DNA of 64,000 nt from JBAZMA01 sp041649995 (GTDB lineage: Bacteria; Omnitrophota; Gorgyraeia; Velamenicoccales; Velamenicoccaceae). A program made the position numbers and the translations under genes. Below the pieces are notes generated by a model. It made no database searches. It saw only the letters and a program-made list of their open reading frames with translations, and had not been told where the DNA came from. Location of the stretch: contig JBAZMA010000001.1 of assembly GCA_041649995.1 (NCBI GenBank), positions 124,001 through 188,000 on the forward strand. The letters run 5' to 3'. Below are positions 7,969 to 16,529 of the stretch, one piece after another; position 1 is the stretch's first letter; every line of letters starts with the position of its first letter.

Positions 7969-8916
7969 ATGAACTATCGTAGCGTTGCAGATCTAAATGT
8001 AGATATTAAACAATGGATAGCTAAATTACCAAGGGATTTTGAGGTAGTGGTTGGGATCCCAAGAAGTGGGCTTCTTGCTGCAAATCTGCTTGCTTTGTAT
8101 CTTAATCTGCCCCTTACTGACGTGGAGGGGCTTTGTGAAGGAAGGATAATGTATTCAGGGCTTCGCTCTTGTGTTCAAGTGGATATGAGAAAAGAAAGAA
8201 AAGTTTTGATTGTAGATGATAGTTTGTTTGCTGGAACAGAGATAGCTAAGACAAGAGAAAGAATAAATAAAGCTCTTTTGCCTCATAAAATTTTCTATGG
8301 CGTTGTTTATATTACTCCAGAAGGAAAAGGTAAGGTTGATTTTTGGAATAAGATCGTTAATAAGCCTCGTGTATTTGAATGGAATTTGATGCACCATAGC
8401 GTTCTTCCTATTAGCTGTGTTGATATAGATGGAGTATTGTGCAGGGATCCAAGTGAGCAAGAAAATGATGATGGGGAACAGTACAAACAGTTTTTATCCG
8501 ATGTTCCACCATTGTTTGTGCCTACCAAGGTAATAGGTTGGCTTGTAACCTGTCGTTTGGAAAAGTATCGAGATCTTACAATAGAATGGTTAAAAAAGCA
8601 TAAGATTCAATATAAGAATTTAATAATGATGAATTTTCCAGATAGAGCGACTAGGATTGCCTCGGGTAGCCATGCAGCCTTTAAGACAAAGGTATATGAA
8701 GAATCTGGGGCTTGGCTATTTATTGAAAGTTCTAAAGTGCAAGCGCAAGAAATAGCAAAATATTCTGGTAAGGCAGTGTTTTGTGTTGAGACAGGGCGGA
8801 TGTATAGGCCTAGTTTCTTTTATTATGCTATTAATAATCCCGCTAAGGTTTTTATTAAATTGAAGAGTTTTATTAGACGAATTCTTAAAAAAATATGTCT
8901 AGGGTTAGCATCATAA
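7969..8916 (+). CDS. Phosphoribosyltransferase-HAD-like fusion protein
   Basis: 315 residues from the ATG at 7969, close behind GGGGAGGGG; a TTG at 7957 is less likely. The N-terminal half is a type I phosphoribosyltransferase fold: VVVGIPRSGLLAAN at 26-39 and the PRPP loop VLIVDDSLFAGTEI at 79-92. The second half starts with CVDIDGVLCRDP at 150-161, a HAD-type aspartate motif, and continues with LVTCRLEKYRDLTIEWLKKH. Related fusions are known in polysaccharide loci, but I know of no assigned reaction. The gene is visibly more AT-rich than its neighbours, which suggests separate acquisition. It overlaps the next gene by 22 bp. Confidence 0.7.
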   Translation: MNYRSVADLNVDIKQWIAKLPRDFEVVVGIPRSGLLAANLLALYLNLPLTDVEGLCEGRIMYSGLRSCVQVDMRKERKVLIVDDSLFAGTEIAKTRERINKALLPHKIFYGVVYITPEGKGKVDFWNKIVNKPRVFEWNLMHHSVLPISCVDIDGVLCRDPSEQENDDGEQYKQFLSDVPPLFVPTKVIGWLVTCRLEKYRDLTIEWLKKHKIQYKNLIMMNFPDRATRIASGSHAAFKTKVYEESGAWLFIESSKVQAQEIAKYSGKAVFCVETGRMYRPSFFYYAINNPAKVFIKLKSFIRRILKKICLGLAS

Positions 8917-9992
8917 TTCCAACTTATAATCACGCTCCTTTTGTATTAGACGCGGTGGACTGCGCGTTAAAGCAGGATTATCCTGACAAGGAGATCATTG
9001 TCATTGATGACGGCTCGACCGACAATACAAAGGACCTTTTAAAGCCTTATGTTGAGGCAGGCAGGATTATTTATCATTACCAGAAGAATTCAGGCCTGGC
9101 TGCGGCAAGGAACGCGGGTTTGAGGCTTTGCAAGGGTGAGGTTGTCAAATTTTTGGACAGTGATGACCTAATTTATGAGAGTCTGATATCAAGGCAGATG
9201 GAAGACATGAAGTCTAGCGGTACTGGGCTCACATATTGCGATTATGAAAATCTCTATGTAGCTGAAGGGATAAAGAGATTTGTGCGCACTGAAAGTCCCG
9301 GGAATTATTCAGGCCTCGCGTATTTCATCAAGGCTAATCCCGCGCCTGTGCACGCGTTTCTTGTCAAGAAGGACCTTGCCATGGCAACAGGAGGGTTTGA
9401 CGAGACTCTAAAAGCGCAGGAAGACCTCGACCTCTGGCTGCGTCTTTTGCTGAAAGGTTGCGGGATGTTCAAGGGGAATTACGTCGGCTGTATCTACAGG
9501 ATTTTCCCTGAAACGATGTCTTCGGATGACAGCAGAATGTTTGAGCAGAAATGCCGTGTATTTGAAAAACTGAATGGCTTCTTTCTGGAAAGCCGTGAAC
9601 TTTTCTCAAAGCAGGAAAAGGCTATGTTGTTGGGGCAGGATATGGAATTGATCTATAAGTCTATGGCAAAAGGAAAACGTGCATCGGCAATGATCCCGGC
9701 GGCTTGGAAAGTGTCGCGGCTCATGCTTTCGTCTTTTGACGCGGGAGTTATCAGGGCAGGCCTGGTAAGGCTTCTGGGTTTGAATGCCTTTTTACGGCTG
9801 GCCTTGTTGAAGAAGCAGGTACTTAATCAGGATTACATCAGAAGGATAAAACGTTCCGAGATCTGGTGGCGGGATTCAGGCAGGCATTCGGTGCCCGGCG
9901 CGCCACCTTCACATAGAGGCAGTCATGAAAACTCAAACTCAACCCATAAGGATTCTTTACATAAATGGTTCGGCATTGCTTTACGGCGCTGA
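8895..9992 (+). CDS. Glycosyltransferase family 2
   Basis: 365 residues beginning MSRVSIIIPTYNHAPF, with IDDGSTDNTKDLL near 38-50, GLAAARNAG near 72, FLDSDDLIYE near 91-100 (DxD site) and the acceptor-side QEDLDLWLRLL near 175. These are the standard GT2 features; the fold is GT-A and the protein is probably cytoplasmic or membrane-attached. The last 20 or so residues are Ser- and His-rich and lie in the 68-bp overlap with the following GT4 gene, so the reading frame here may be an extended tail. Donor and acceptor cannot be told. Confidence 0.85.
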   Translation: MSRVSIIIPTYNHAPFVLDAVDCALKQDYPDKEIIVIDDGSTDNTKDLLKPYVEAGRIIYHYQKNSGLAAARNAGLRLCKGEVVKFLDSDDLIYESLISRQMEDMKSSGTGLTYCDYENLYVAEGIKRFVRTESPGNYSGLAYFIKANPAPVHAFLVKKDLAMATGGFDETLKAQEDLDLWLRLLLKGCGMFKGNYVGCIYRIFPETMSSDDSRMFEQKCRVFEKLNGFFLESRELFSKQEKAMLLGQDMELIYKSMAKGKRASAMIPAAWKVSRLMLSSFDAGVIRAGLVRLLGLNAFLRLALLKKQVLNQDYIRRIKRSEIWWRDSGRHSVPGAPPSHRGSHENSNSTHKDSLHKWFGIALRR

Positions 9993-11091
9993 ACGGCGCC
10001 TGCTGGATATTATCGAAAATCTGGACCACAGGAAGTTTGAAGCTGTAGTCCTTCTGTCGCAGGAAGGGCCCTTCGCCGAAAAACTCAAAGACGAAGGCAT
10101 TGAGACGGTCTTCCTGGATTTCAAGTTCAAGATTCTGTTTAAGAATATCGGCCGGTTCTTTGAGATTACGAAAACGTTTCTCTGGATATTGAAGGAATAC
10201 AGGATCGACATTGTCCATGTAAACCTGCATTACCTGACAAGCAACTTGTGGCTGGCTTTTCTTTTGAGCCGCAAACCCGTCATCATGCACCTGCGGGCGC
10301 ACGTCTGGCTGGCCATCTTTGAAAAGTTCGTGATGGCGCGCTGCGCCAGGATCATCTGCGTTTCAGATTTTGTGCGCAGGTCTTTTTTCAGTAAGCGCAG
10401 GTCGGATTTCATCGTTTCCGCCAACAAAGACAGGTTGGAAGTCCTTTATGACGGTATTGATGTTGAGAAATTCAGCGCGGATCCTGAAGCCGGTGTTTTA
10501 CGGCAGGAACTCGCTGCCGGCAACAATGAAAAATTGGTCGGGATGATCAGCGCTATTGACCCTATCAAGGGCCAGGATATTTTCATTCTTGCCGCCAGGA
10601 GGGTCTGCGATAAATATCCGAAAACAAGGTTTGTCATTGTGGGCGAGCTTTACTGTGAGACAAAAAAGAAGAAGGAATTCAAGGAGAGGCTCATCCGGTT
10701 GATCGAAAAGCTGGGGCTTGAGAAGAATGTCCACATGTTTGGTTTCAGGGAAAATATCCCTGAAATCATGAACTCCATCGATATTCTTGTCCAGCCAAGT
10801 GCGCATGAGGCCCTTGGGACTTCTCTGGTGGAGGCCATGGCCTGCAAAAAGCCGGTGATCGGCTCCAGCGTTGACGGTATTCCTGAGGTGATAGGCTCGG
10901 ATGGCGCGGGCGTGCTTCTTGAAACAAGGACGCCCCAGGCCCTGGCAGAAGCTGTTCTCTTTTACCTTGAGAGACCTCAGGAAGCGCAGCAGGCGGGCAT
11001 CATTGCCCGCAAAAGGGTGGAAGAGATATTTGACATGAAGAAGAATGTCAGCCGCCTGGAGAGTATTTATCATAAGCTGGCAAAACGTTGA
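9925..11091 (+). CDS. Glycosyltransferase family 4 (first of three related copies)
   Basis: 388 residues with a GT-B fold. N-terminal half: ILYINGSALLYGAERRLLDIIENLD. C-terminal nucleotide-binding half: MISAIDPIKGQDIFI, FGFRENIPEIMNSIDILVQPSAHEALGTSLVEAMACKKPVIGSSVDGIPEV, containing the E-x7-E site of GT4 enzymes. The two following GT4 genes (11392 and 12670) share the same GAERRL/GSERRL opening and the same order of motifs, so the three form a paralogous set. Typical role: transfer of one sugar to the growing lipid-linked glycan. The start overlaps the preceding GT2 gene by 68 bp. Confidence 0.88.
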   Translation: MKTQTQPIRILYINGSALLYGAERRLLDIIENLDHRKFEAVVLLSQEGPFAEKLKDEGIETVFLDFKFKILFKNIGRFFEITKTFLWILKEYRIDIVHVNLHYLTSNLWLAFLLSRKPVIMHLRAHVWLAIFEKFVMARCARIICVSDFVRRSFFSKRRSDFIVSANKDRLEVLYDGIDVEKFSADPEAGVLRQELAAGNNEKLVGMISAIDPIKGQDIFILAARRVCDKYPKTRFVIVGELYCETKKKKEFKERLIRLIEKLGLEKNVHMFGFRENIPEIMNSIDILVQPSAHEALGTSLVEAMACKKPVIGSSVDGIPEVIGSDGAGVLLETRTPQALAEAVLFYLERPQEAQQAGIIARKRVEEIFDMKKNVSRLESIYHKLAKR

Positions 11092-11391
11092 TCTGATTGC
11101 CGGCCTCAGGCTACAGTTAACAGGCAATAGAAACAGCTTAGGGCGTATGGCTTATAGCGTATAGGAAAAGCAATTTTTCTGGCACCTAAATCATTCTTCA
11201 TTCCTAATTTTTCATTTGTATTGCTAATGAGCCACATTTAATTCTTCATTCTTAATTCTTAATTTTTAATTGTTTTTCGTCTTTCGGTTTGATGAGTTAA
11301 AAATATCCGCGACCATCTGCGTGTGATCCGCGATTATCCGCGTTAAAGGGAAATGATATTTGTGGCGTGTTAAAGATAAGAGCAAAAGACC
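11092..11391. repeat. Gene-free spacer built of repeat modules
   Basis: No credible gene. From left to right: a GGCTTATAGCGTATAGG-type module near 11147, reverse-oriented AATTCTTCATTCTTAATT modules at about 11193-11275, a CGTCTTTCGG piece, and reverse-oriented CGCGATTATCCGCGTTA modules at about 11306-11345. The same modules make up the other long spacers of the window. I see no clear promoter for the GT4 gene that follows. Confidence 0.75.
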
Positions 11392-12624
11392 ATGAGCATT
11401 GCTGATTTCATAGAAGGGGCTGAACCTCAAATAAAAGGAAGAAAAAGAGGTTTAGCCTCAAACCGGCCTCTGGACAAGACAAACATCCTCTTCATTCATT
11501 GTTCGTCTGTTGTTTTTGGGGCGGAGCGCAGGCTTTTGGACCTCACCTTTCATCTGGATAAGAATAAATTTAATGTTTTCGCGCTTCTGCCTGAAGAAGG
11601 GCCTCTTTCAGAAAAGCTAAGGGCCCAGGGAACAGAGGTGTTCATCCTGGATTACATTTTTAAGATCCTTCCCGGCAATACAGCCAGATTTATCAAAATT
11701 ACCAAAGAACTCCTTTCAATAATAAGGAAAAACAGAATAGATATTATTCATGTGAACTTGCATAAGAAGACGCAGAATTTCTGGCTGGCGTTTTTTTTAA
11801 GCGGCAAGCCCGTGATCATGAATTTGAGGGAAAATGTCAGGCTTGAGATATTTGAGAAGCTGGTGATCAACCGTTTTTCACGCATCCTTTGCGTTTCAGA
11901 ATCTATCAGACAGGCTTTTCTGAAACCCCGGCTTTCGGATATCCTTACGCGTTTTGACGAAAAAAAGATGATTGTTTTCTACAACGGGCTCGATACGGAG
12001 AGGTTCAAGCCCGGCCCTGTCAGAAGTTTAAGACAGGAGCTCAAAGCAGGGGATGATGAACCCCTGGTCGGCCTTATCGGGGCAATAGATCCTGTTAAGG
12101 GACAGGATATCTTTATCCAGGCGGCGCGGCTTGTCTGCGATAAATATCCGAAAGCAAGGTTTGTTATGGCAGGTGACCTTTACGCTCCGAATGTGCCTGA
12201 CAAGAGAAAAAGAGCCTATAAGGAAGGCTTAGGACAGGCTGTTAAGGATTTCGGGTTTGAAAATAACGTTTTTATGCTTGGTTTCAGGGACGATATCCCG
12301 CAGATCATGAATTCCATTGATATTCTTGTTCAGCCAAGTTCCCAGGAAGCCCTTGGCATGGCTCTTGTGGAAGCTATGGCATGCGAAAAGCCTGTGATTG
12401 GGACAAAAGTGGACGGCATCCCTGAAGTCATAGGCAATGAAGGCGCCGGGATTTTGATAGATAGAACTCCGGAAGCCCTGGCAAAGGCAATTCTTTTTTA
12501 CCTGGAAAATCCTGATGAATCAGGGAAGGCGGGAACCCTGGGAAGAAGAAGAGTTAAAGAGATGTTTGATATGAAAAAGAATCTTTTAAAGCTCGAGGGA
12601 ACCTATCTTCAATTGAATATTTGA
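11392..12624 (+). CDS. Glycosyltransferase family 4 (second of three related copies)
   Basis: 410 residues. It has an N-terminal extension of about 27 residues (MSIADFIEGAEPQIKGRKRG) before the shared start ILFIHCSSVVFGAERRLLDL. The C-terminal donor-binding half has LIGAIDPVKGQDIFIQAA, MLGFRDDIPQIMNSIDILVQPSSQEALGMALVEAMACEKPVIG and ends DMKKNLLKLEGTYL. Its order of motifs matches the flanking GT4 genes. The extension is absent from both and may be an upstream mis-start, since the ATG at 11392 has no strong ribosome site. Probable cytoplasmic glycan-assembly enzyme; specificity unknown. Confidence 0.86.
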   Translation: MSIADFIEGAEPQIKGRKRGLASNRPLDKTNILFIHCSSVVFGAERRLLDLTFHLDKNKFNVFALLPEEGPLSEKLRAQGTEVFILDYIFKILPGNTARFIKITKELLSIIRKNRIDIIHVNLHKKTQNFWLAFFLSGKPVIMNLRENVRLEIFEKLVINRFSRILCVSESIRQAFLKPRLSDILTRFDEKKMIVFYNGLDTERFKPGPVRSLRQELKAGDDEPLVGLIGAIDPVKGQDIFIQAARLVCDKYPKARFVMAGDLYAPNVPDKRKRAYKEGLGQAVKDFGFENNVFMLGFRDDIPQIMNSIDILVQPSSQEALGMALVEAMACEKPVIGTKVDGIPEVIGNEGAGILIDRTPEALAKAILFYLENPDESGKAGTLGRRRVKEMFDMKKNLLKLEGTYLQLNI

Positions 12625-12669
12625 TAGCAGCAAAATATAAGGATAGGCGTTCTTCCTGGAGGGGGAGAG

Positions 12670-13824
12670 ATGGAGAAAAAAATAAAAATTTTATATATTA
12701 ATAGTTCTGCCGCGATTTTTGGTTCAGAACGAAGGCTCATAGATATACTTGATTATTTGGATAAAGAGAAATTTGAAGTAATGGTATTATTGCCATGTGA
12801 AGGGCCCCTTCTAAATTTATTAAAAGAGAAAGGTGTTAAAGTTGTAATTTCAGATTTTCAGTTCAAGGTTCTCTTTAAAAATATTTACAGGTTTTTCAAA
12901 TTGAATAGTAATTTTTTAAGAATTTTGAAAGAAAATAAAATTGATTTGGTTCATATAAATCTTCATTATTTCACTAGCAATTTTTGGCTGGCATTATTAT
13001 TGAATCCAACGCCTGTTATTGTTCATCTAAGATTAAGCGATTGGATCAGCATATTTGAAAAATTTGTTTTTTCCAGATTTTCTCGGATTATTTGTGTTTC
13101 CGAATTTATTAAAAATAGATTCCTTTTAAAGCGACGTTCAGATTTCATGACCAAGCTCGATAAAAAAAAGGTTATGGTAATTCATAATGGGATTAATATT
13201 GAAAAATTCAATTGTAATGACGTTGATTTTTCTTTTAAGGATGAAATTGGCATTGCGCATGAGACAAGGATTATCGGAATGGTTGGCGCTTTAGATGAAA
13301 TCAAGGGTCAGGATATTCTTATCCACGCTGCACGTAAAATTTGTGATATTTATACCGATACGAAATTTATTATCGTTGGTGATATTTATGGGCCCTACCT
13401 TAGAAAAAAACATAAAATAGCTTATAAGGACAATTTATCTCTACTAATTAAACAAATGAATTTAGAAGGTAATGTCTTTATCTTAGGTTTTAGAAATGAT
13501 GTCGCTCGTATTATGAGTTCTTTTAATATTTTAGTGCAACCGAGCCTTCGAGAAGCTTTTGGCGGTTCTATGATAGAGGCTATGGCTTGCGGCAAGCCTG
13601 TTATAGGTACTTCTGTTGAGGGGATTCCGGAAGCAATAGGGACGGATGGCGCTGGGATCCTTATAGAGAGAACGCCAGAAGCCCTGGCAAAAGCGATTCT
13701 TTTCTATCTGGACAATCCTGAAGAGGCGCGAAAAGCTGGAATCATCGGGAGGAAAAGGGTTGAGGCTATGTTTGATATAAAGGAAAATGTGCACAGACTA
13801 GAAGAAATTTATTCTATTAGCTAA
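12670..13824 (+). CDS. Glycosyltransferase family 4 (third of three related copies, AT-rich)
   Basis: 384 residues, with a strong GGAGGGGGAGAG site before ATG. Same layout as the two preceding GT4 proteins: ILYINSSAAIFGSERRLIDIL at the N-terminus, MVGALDEIKGQDILIHAA and ILVQPSLREAFGGSMIEAMACGKPVIG in the C-terminal half. The first 900 bases are markedly AT-rich, while the last 230 or so return to the composition of the neighbours and read very like the ends of the other two copies (GIPEAIGTDGAGILIERTPEALAKAILFYL). This looks like an imported allele with a 3' end converted to the local sequence. Specificity unknown. Confidence 0.87.
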   Translation: MEKKIKILYINSSAAIFGSERRLIDILDYLDKEKFEVMVLLPCEGPLLNLLKEKGVKVVISDFQFKVLFKNIYRFFKLNSNFLRILKENKIDLVHINLHYFTSNFWLALLLNPTPVIVHLRLSDWISIFEKFVFSRFSRIICVSEFIKNRFLLKRRSDFMTKLDKKKVMVIHNGINIEKFNCNDVDFSFKDEIGIAHETRIIGMVGALDEIKGQDILIHAARKICDIYTDTKFIIVGDIYGPYLRKKHKIAYKDNLSLLIKQMNLEGNVFILGFRNDVARIMSSFNILVQPSLREAFGGSMIEAMACGKPVIGTSVEGIPEAIGTDGAGILIERTPEALAKAILFYLDNPEEARKAGIIGRKRVEAMFDIKENVHRLEEIYSIS

Positions 13825-13834
13825 AGGGCAAAAT

Positions 13835-14731
13835 ATGTCAGTGGTTGATATAATTATTCCTGTTTTCAACGGCAGTAAATACATTGCCGAAGCCGTTGAA
13901 AGCGCTTTAGGCCAGACCTATATAGAAAAGGAAATTTTTGTTGTTGATGACGGTTCAACCGACAACACAAAACAGGTCCTTTCAAAATATGAAGACAAAA
14001 TCCGCTATATTTATCAAGAAAATAGGGGAGTCGCTGCAGCGCGTAACGCAGGGATTCAGGCAGGAAATGGTGAATATATCGCTTTTCTTGATTCAGACGA
14101 TATTTGGTTCCCTGATAAGCTTGAAAAGCAGATAGCGGTACTAGAAAAGAATCAATTGGCCGGTTTTGTCTATTGTGATAATTATTTTGTGGATGGTGAA
14201 AGAAGGCAGCTCGAAGAGTATTACTATAAAGTGTTATTAAAGAGAGGACACATAGTTTCTGATTTATTTTGGAGCTATTTTATTATGACACCTTCTCTTG
14301 TTATGAGAAGAGCCTGTTTGAATAAGATAGGATATTTTAATGAAAGGTTAAAAGTAAGCGAAGAATATGATTTTTTTCTTCGTTTAGCCTTTTGGTTTGA
14401 AGCTGAAGTGGTCAAAGAAAAACTTTGGGAACGCCGCGTTTATGAAAATAGCCTTAGTCGGCAAGATTTTATTTTGGATGGCGAGACAGACTTAACTATT
14501 TTAAAAAATTTTGTAAAAAGCTATCCCTCTTTTGCCAGAAATTATAAGAAAATGATAGCTAAACGATTCGCCGACTATCATTATGAATTCGCCTATCGTT
14601 GCCGTAAAAAAGGAAGGAATGGTATTGCAATTGTGAATTCCATTCATTCTTTATATTACAGTTTTTCAAGAAAAGCTTTCAAAAATCTTCTTTTTTGTTG
14701 CACTCCACATTTTTATTATCAAAATAAATAA
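13835..14731 (+). CDS. Glycosyltransferase family 2 (pair A, first copy)
   Basis: 298 residues. GT2 motifs: VDIIIPVFNGSKYIAEAV at the start, VVDDGSTDNTKQVL near 36-49, GVAAARNAGIQ near 69, FLDSDDIWFP near 88 (DxD), and EEYDFFLRLAFWF in the acceptor half. Bases 13859-14200 are identical by eye to 14757-15098 in the next gene, covering the nucleotide-binding half; from codon 123 on the two proteins differ. The protein is AT-rich in its C-terminal half. It starts 10 bp after the GT4 stop with an AAAGGGC site. Sugar specificity unknown, but the donor should be the same as for the next gene if the shared half decides it. Confidence 0.86.
   Translation: MSVVDIIIPVFNGSKYIAEAVESALGQTYIEKEIFVVDDGSTDNTKQVLSKYEDKIRYIYQENRGVAAARNAGIQAGNGEYIAFLDSDDIWFPDKLEKQIAVLEKNQLAGFVYCDNYFVDGERRQLEEYYYKVLLKRGHIVSDLFWSYFIMTPSLVMRRACLNKIGYFNERLKVSEEYDFFLRLAFWFEAEVVKEKLWERRVYENSLSRQDFILDGETDLTILKNFVKSYPSFARNYKKMIAKRFADYHYEFAYRCRKKGRNGIAIVNSIHSLYYSFSRKAFKNLLFCCTPHFYYQNK
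13859..14200 (+). repeat. Direct repeat A, copy 1 (N-terminal half of a GT2 gene)
   Basis: This 342-bp stretch matches 14757-15098 base for base by eye, at a constant distance of 898 bp. The flanking bases on both sides differ. The borders lie just after the start codon region and just after the DxD/VYCDNYF region, which is about the donor-binding half of the enzyme. Confidence 0.9.
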
Positions 14732-14732
14732 T

Positions 14733-15635
14733 ATGTCAAAAGTTGATATCATAATACCTGTTTTCAACGGCAGTAAATACATTGCCGAAGCCGTTGAAAG
14801 CGCTTTAGGCCAGACCTATATAGAAAAGGAAATTTTTGTTGTTGATGACGGTTCAACCGACAACACAAAACAGGTCCTTTCAAAATATGAAGACAAAATC
14901 CGCTATATTTATCAAGAAAATAGGGGAGTCGCTGCAGCGCGTAACGCAGGGATTCAGGCAGGAAATGGTGAATATATCGCTTTTCTTGATTCAGACGATA
15001 TTTGGTTCCCTGATAAGCTTGAAAAGCAGATAGCGGTACTAGAAAAGAATCAATTGGCCGGTTTTGTCTATTGTGATAATTATTTTGTGGATGGTGAAGG
15101 GACACGATTAAAGGATTATCCTTATAGAATGCCTTTTATAAAAGGAAATATTCTTCCAGATCTTTTCTGCGGTTATTTTATCATTACATCTTCACTTATA
15201 ATGCGAAGATCTTGTTTTGAATGGGTTGGTTATTTTGACGATTTATTGAAAGTAGGCGAAGACTACGCATTTTTCCTGAAACTCGCGTTTGCTTTTCCTG
15301 CTGAAGTTATAGAAGAAAAGTTATGGCAGCGCAGAGTTACCAAAACCAGCCTGAGTCACAAAGATTTTATTTTGGATTGGCAGAATGATATTTTAACCTT
15401 GAACAATTTTGTTAAAAAACACAAGTTTTTTTCGGAAATTTACAGGCCTTATATAAGTAAACGCTTATCTGAATACCATTATGATCTTGCTTATCATAGC
15501 AGAAAAGTAGGTCGTTACGGCTTAGCTTTAAAAAACTCGCTTTTATCTCTAAATTATGAATTTTCTAAGAGAGGATGTAAAAATTTAATGCTTTCCTTTC
15601 TTAGAAAAGCTAGTAAAAACTATTGTTATGTCTAA
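14733..15635 (+). CDS. Glycosyltransferase family 2 (pair A, second copy)
   Basis: 300 residues starting one base after the previous stop codon. The first 122 or so residues are the same as in the preceding protein apart from residue 3; the rest (from GTRLKDYPYRMPFIKG on) has diverged but keeps the GEDYAFFLKLAF acceptor-side motif and the LWQRRVTKTSLSHKDF stretch. The end overlaps the next gene by 8 bp. Duplication followed by divergence of only one half, or replacement of one half by gene conversion, would explain the pattern. As for pair A copy 1, probably the same nucleotide sugar donor with a different acceptor. Confidence 0.86.
   Translation: MSKVDIIIPVFNGSKYIAEAVESALGQTYIEKEIFVVDDGSTDNTKQVLSKYEDKIRYIYQENRGVAAARNAGIQAGNGEYIAFLDSDDIWFPDKLEKQIAVLEKNQLAGFVYCDNYFVDGEGTRLKDYPYRMPFIKGNILPDLFCGYFIITSSLIMRRSCFEWVGYFDDLLKVGEDYAFFLKLAFAFPAEVIEEKLWQRRVTKTSLSHKDFILDWQNDILTLNNFVKKHKFFSEIYRPYISKRLSEYHYDLAYHSRKVGRYGLALKNSLLSLNYEFSKRGCKNLMLSFLRKASKNYCYV
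14757..15098 (+). repeat. Direct repeat A, copy 2 (N-terminal half of a GT2 gene)
   Basis: Second copy of the 342-bp stretch at 13859-14200, identical by eye and without gaps. Because copies this close could cause collapse or misjoining during assembly, the arrangement should be read with that in mind. Confidence 0.9.
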
Positions 15636-16512
15636 AGTTAGCGTCATCATTCCAACTTATAATTGTGCAAAATTCCTGCCGGATGCTTTGGACAGCGTTT
15701 TAAAGCAGACATTTCAGGATTTTGAAATCATAGTCGTAGATGACGGTTCTACGGACAACACCCGCGGCTTGATTAAGAGTTATATGGATAAACACCCTGG
15801 TAAGATCAATTATGTTTATCAGGAGAATATGGGCCTGGCTTGCGCGAGGAATACGGCTATTAGGCATTCTAAGGGAGAATATATTGCCATCCTTGATGCG
15901 GATGATATGTTTATGCCAAACAGGCTGGAAGAGGAAATACAAGCTTTTGAAAGGAATCCTGGCATAGGCGTTGTGCATGCCAATATTTCCTGGCTGTCGG
16001 AAGAAGGAGGGGTTCTCTCGACTCCCAAAAGAAACAAAAAAGTCCTTTCCGGCAATATTTTTAATGCCATTTTTCTTCGGGACGCGCATGTTTCCATCTC
16101 AACCATTCTTGTTAAAAAGGAATGTTTTGATAAGGCGGGTTTGTTTGATGAAAACCTTACCCGTTTGGGATGCGAGGACAGGGACATGTGGTTAAGAATT
16201 TCACAGCATTATCCTTTTCTGTATATTGATAATGTTTTAGGCTTATACCGTCTCAGGCAAGGGAGTATGAGCAAAGACCAGGCCAAGATGTTAAAAGCTC
16301 GTTATTATGTTATTAATAAATTCTGCCCTGCTGGTTCCTTGAGTCTGTTAAGACGAAAGGCCCTTTCGCGCATTCATAAGGATCAGGGGGATGGATTTCT
16401 TGTTTTAGGAAATAGGCATTCAGCTAAGCAAGAGTTCTTGAAATCTCTGAAGTTTTGGCCGTTTGCAGTTATGAGTTGGTTAAATTTGTTTAAGGCAGCA
16501 AGCGGTAAGTAG
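15628..16512 (+). CDS. Glycosyltransferase family 2 (pair B, first copy)
   Basis: 294 residues. MSKVSVIIPTYNCAKFLPDAL, VVDDGSTDNTRGLI, GLACARNTAIRH, ILDADDMFMPNR (DxD) and CEDRDMWLRISQHY are all standard GT2 features. Bases 15671-15938 repeat at 16573-16840 with one mismatch that I could find, so its N-terminal half is shared with the next, larger protein. The C-terminal 60 residues (YYVINKFCPAGSLSLLRRKALSRIHKDQGD) are also similar but not identical. It overlaps the preceding gene by 8 bp. Specificity unknown. Confidence 0.86.
   Translation: MSKVSVIIPTYNCAKFLPDALDSVLKQTFQDFEIIVVDDGSTDNTRGLIKSYMDKHPGKINYVYQENMGLACARNTAIRHSKGEYIAILDADDMFMPNRLEEEIQAFERNPGIGVVHANISWLSEEGGVLSTPKRNKKVLSGNIFNAIFLRDAHVSISTILVKKECFDKAGLFDENLTRLGCEDRDMWLRISQHYPFLYIDNVLGLYRLRQGSMSKDQAKMLKARYYVINKFCPAGSLSLLRRKALSRIHKDQGDGFLVLGNRHSAKQEFLKSLKFWPFAVMSWLNLFKAASGK
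15671..15938 (+). repeat. Direct repeat B, copy 1 (N-terminal half of a GT2 gene)
   Basis: 268 bp matching 16573-16840 at a constant offset of 902 bp; the only difference I found is ATT versus ATC in an Ile codon. The sequence on both sides is diverged. As with repeat A, the shared part is the donor-binding half. Confidence 0.88.
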
Positions 16513-16529
16513 GACTAGTGGGAGGGGAA

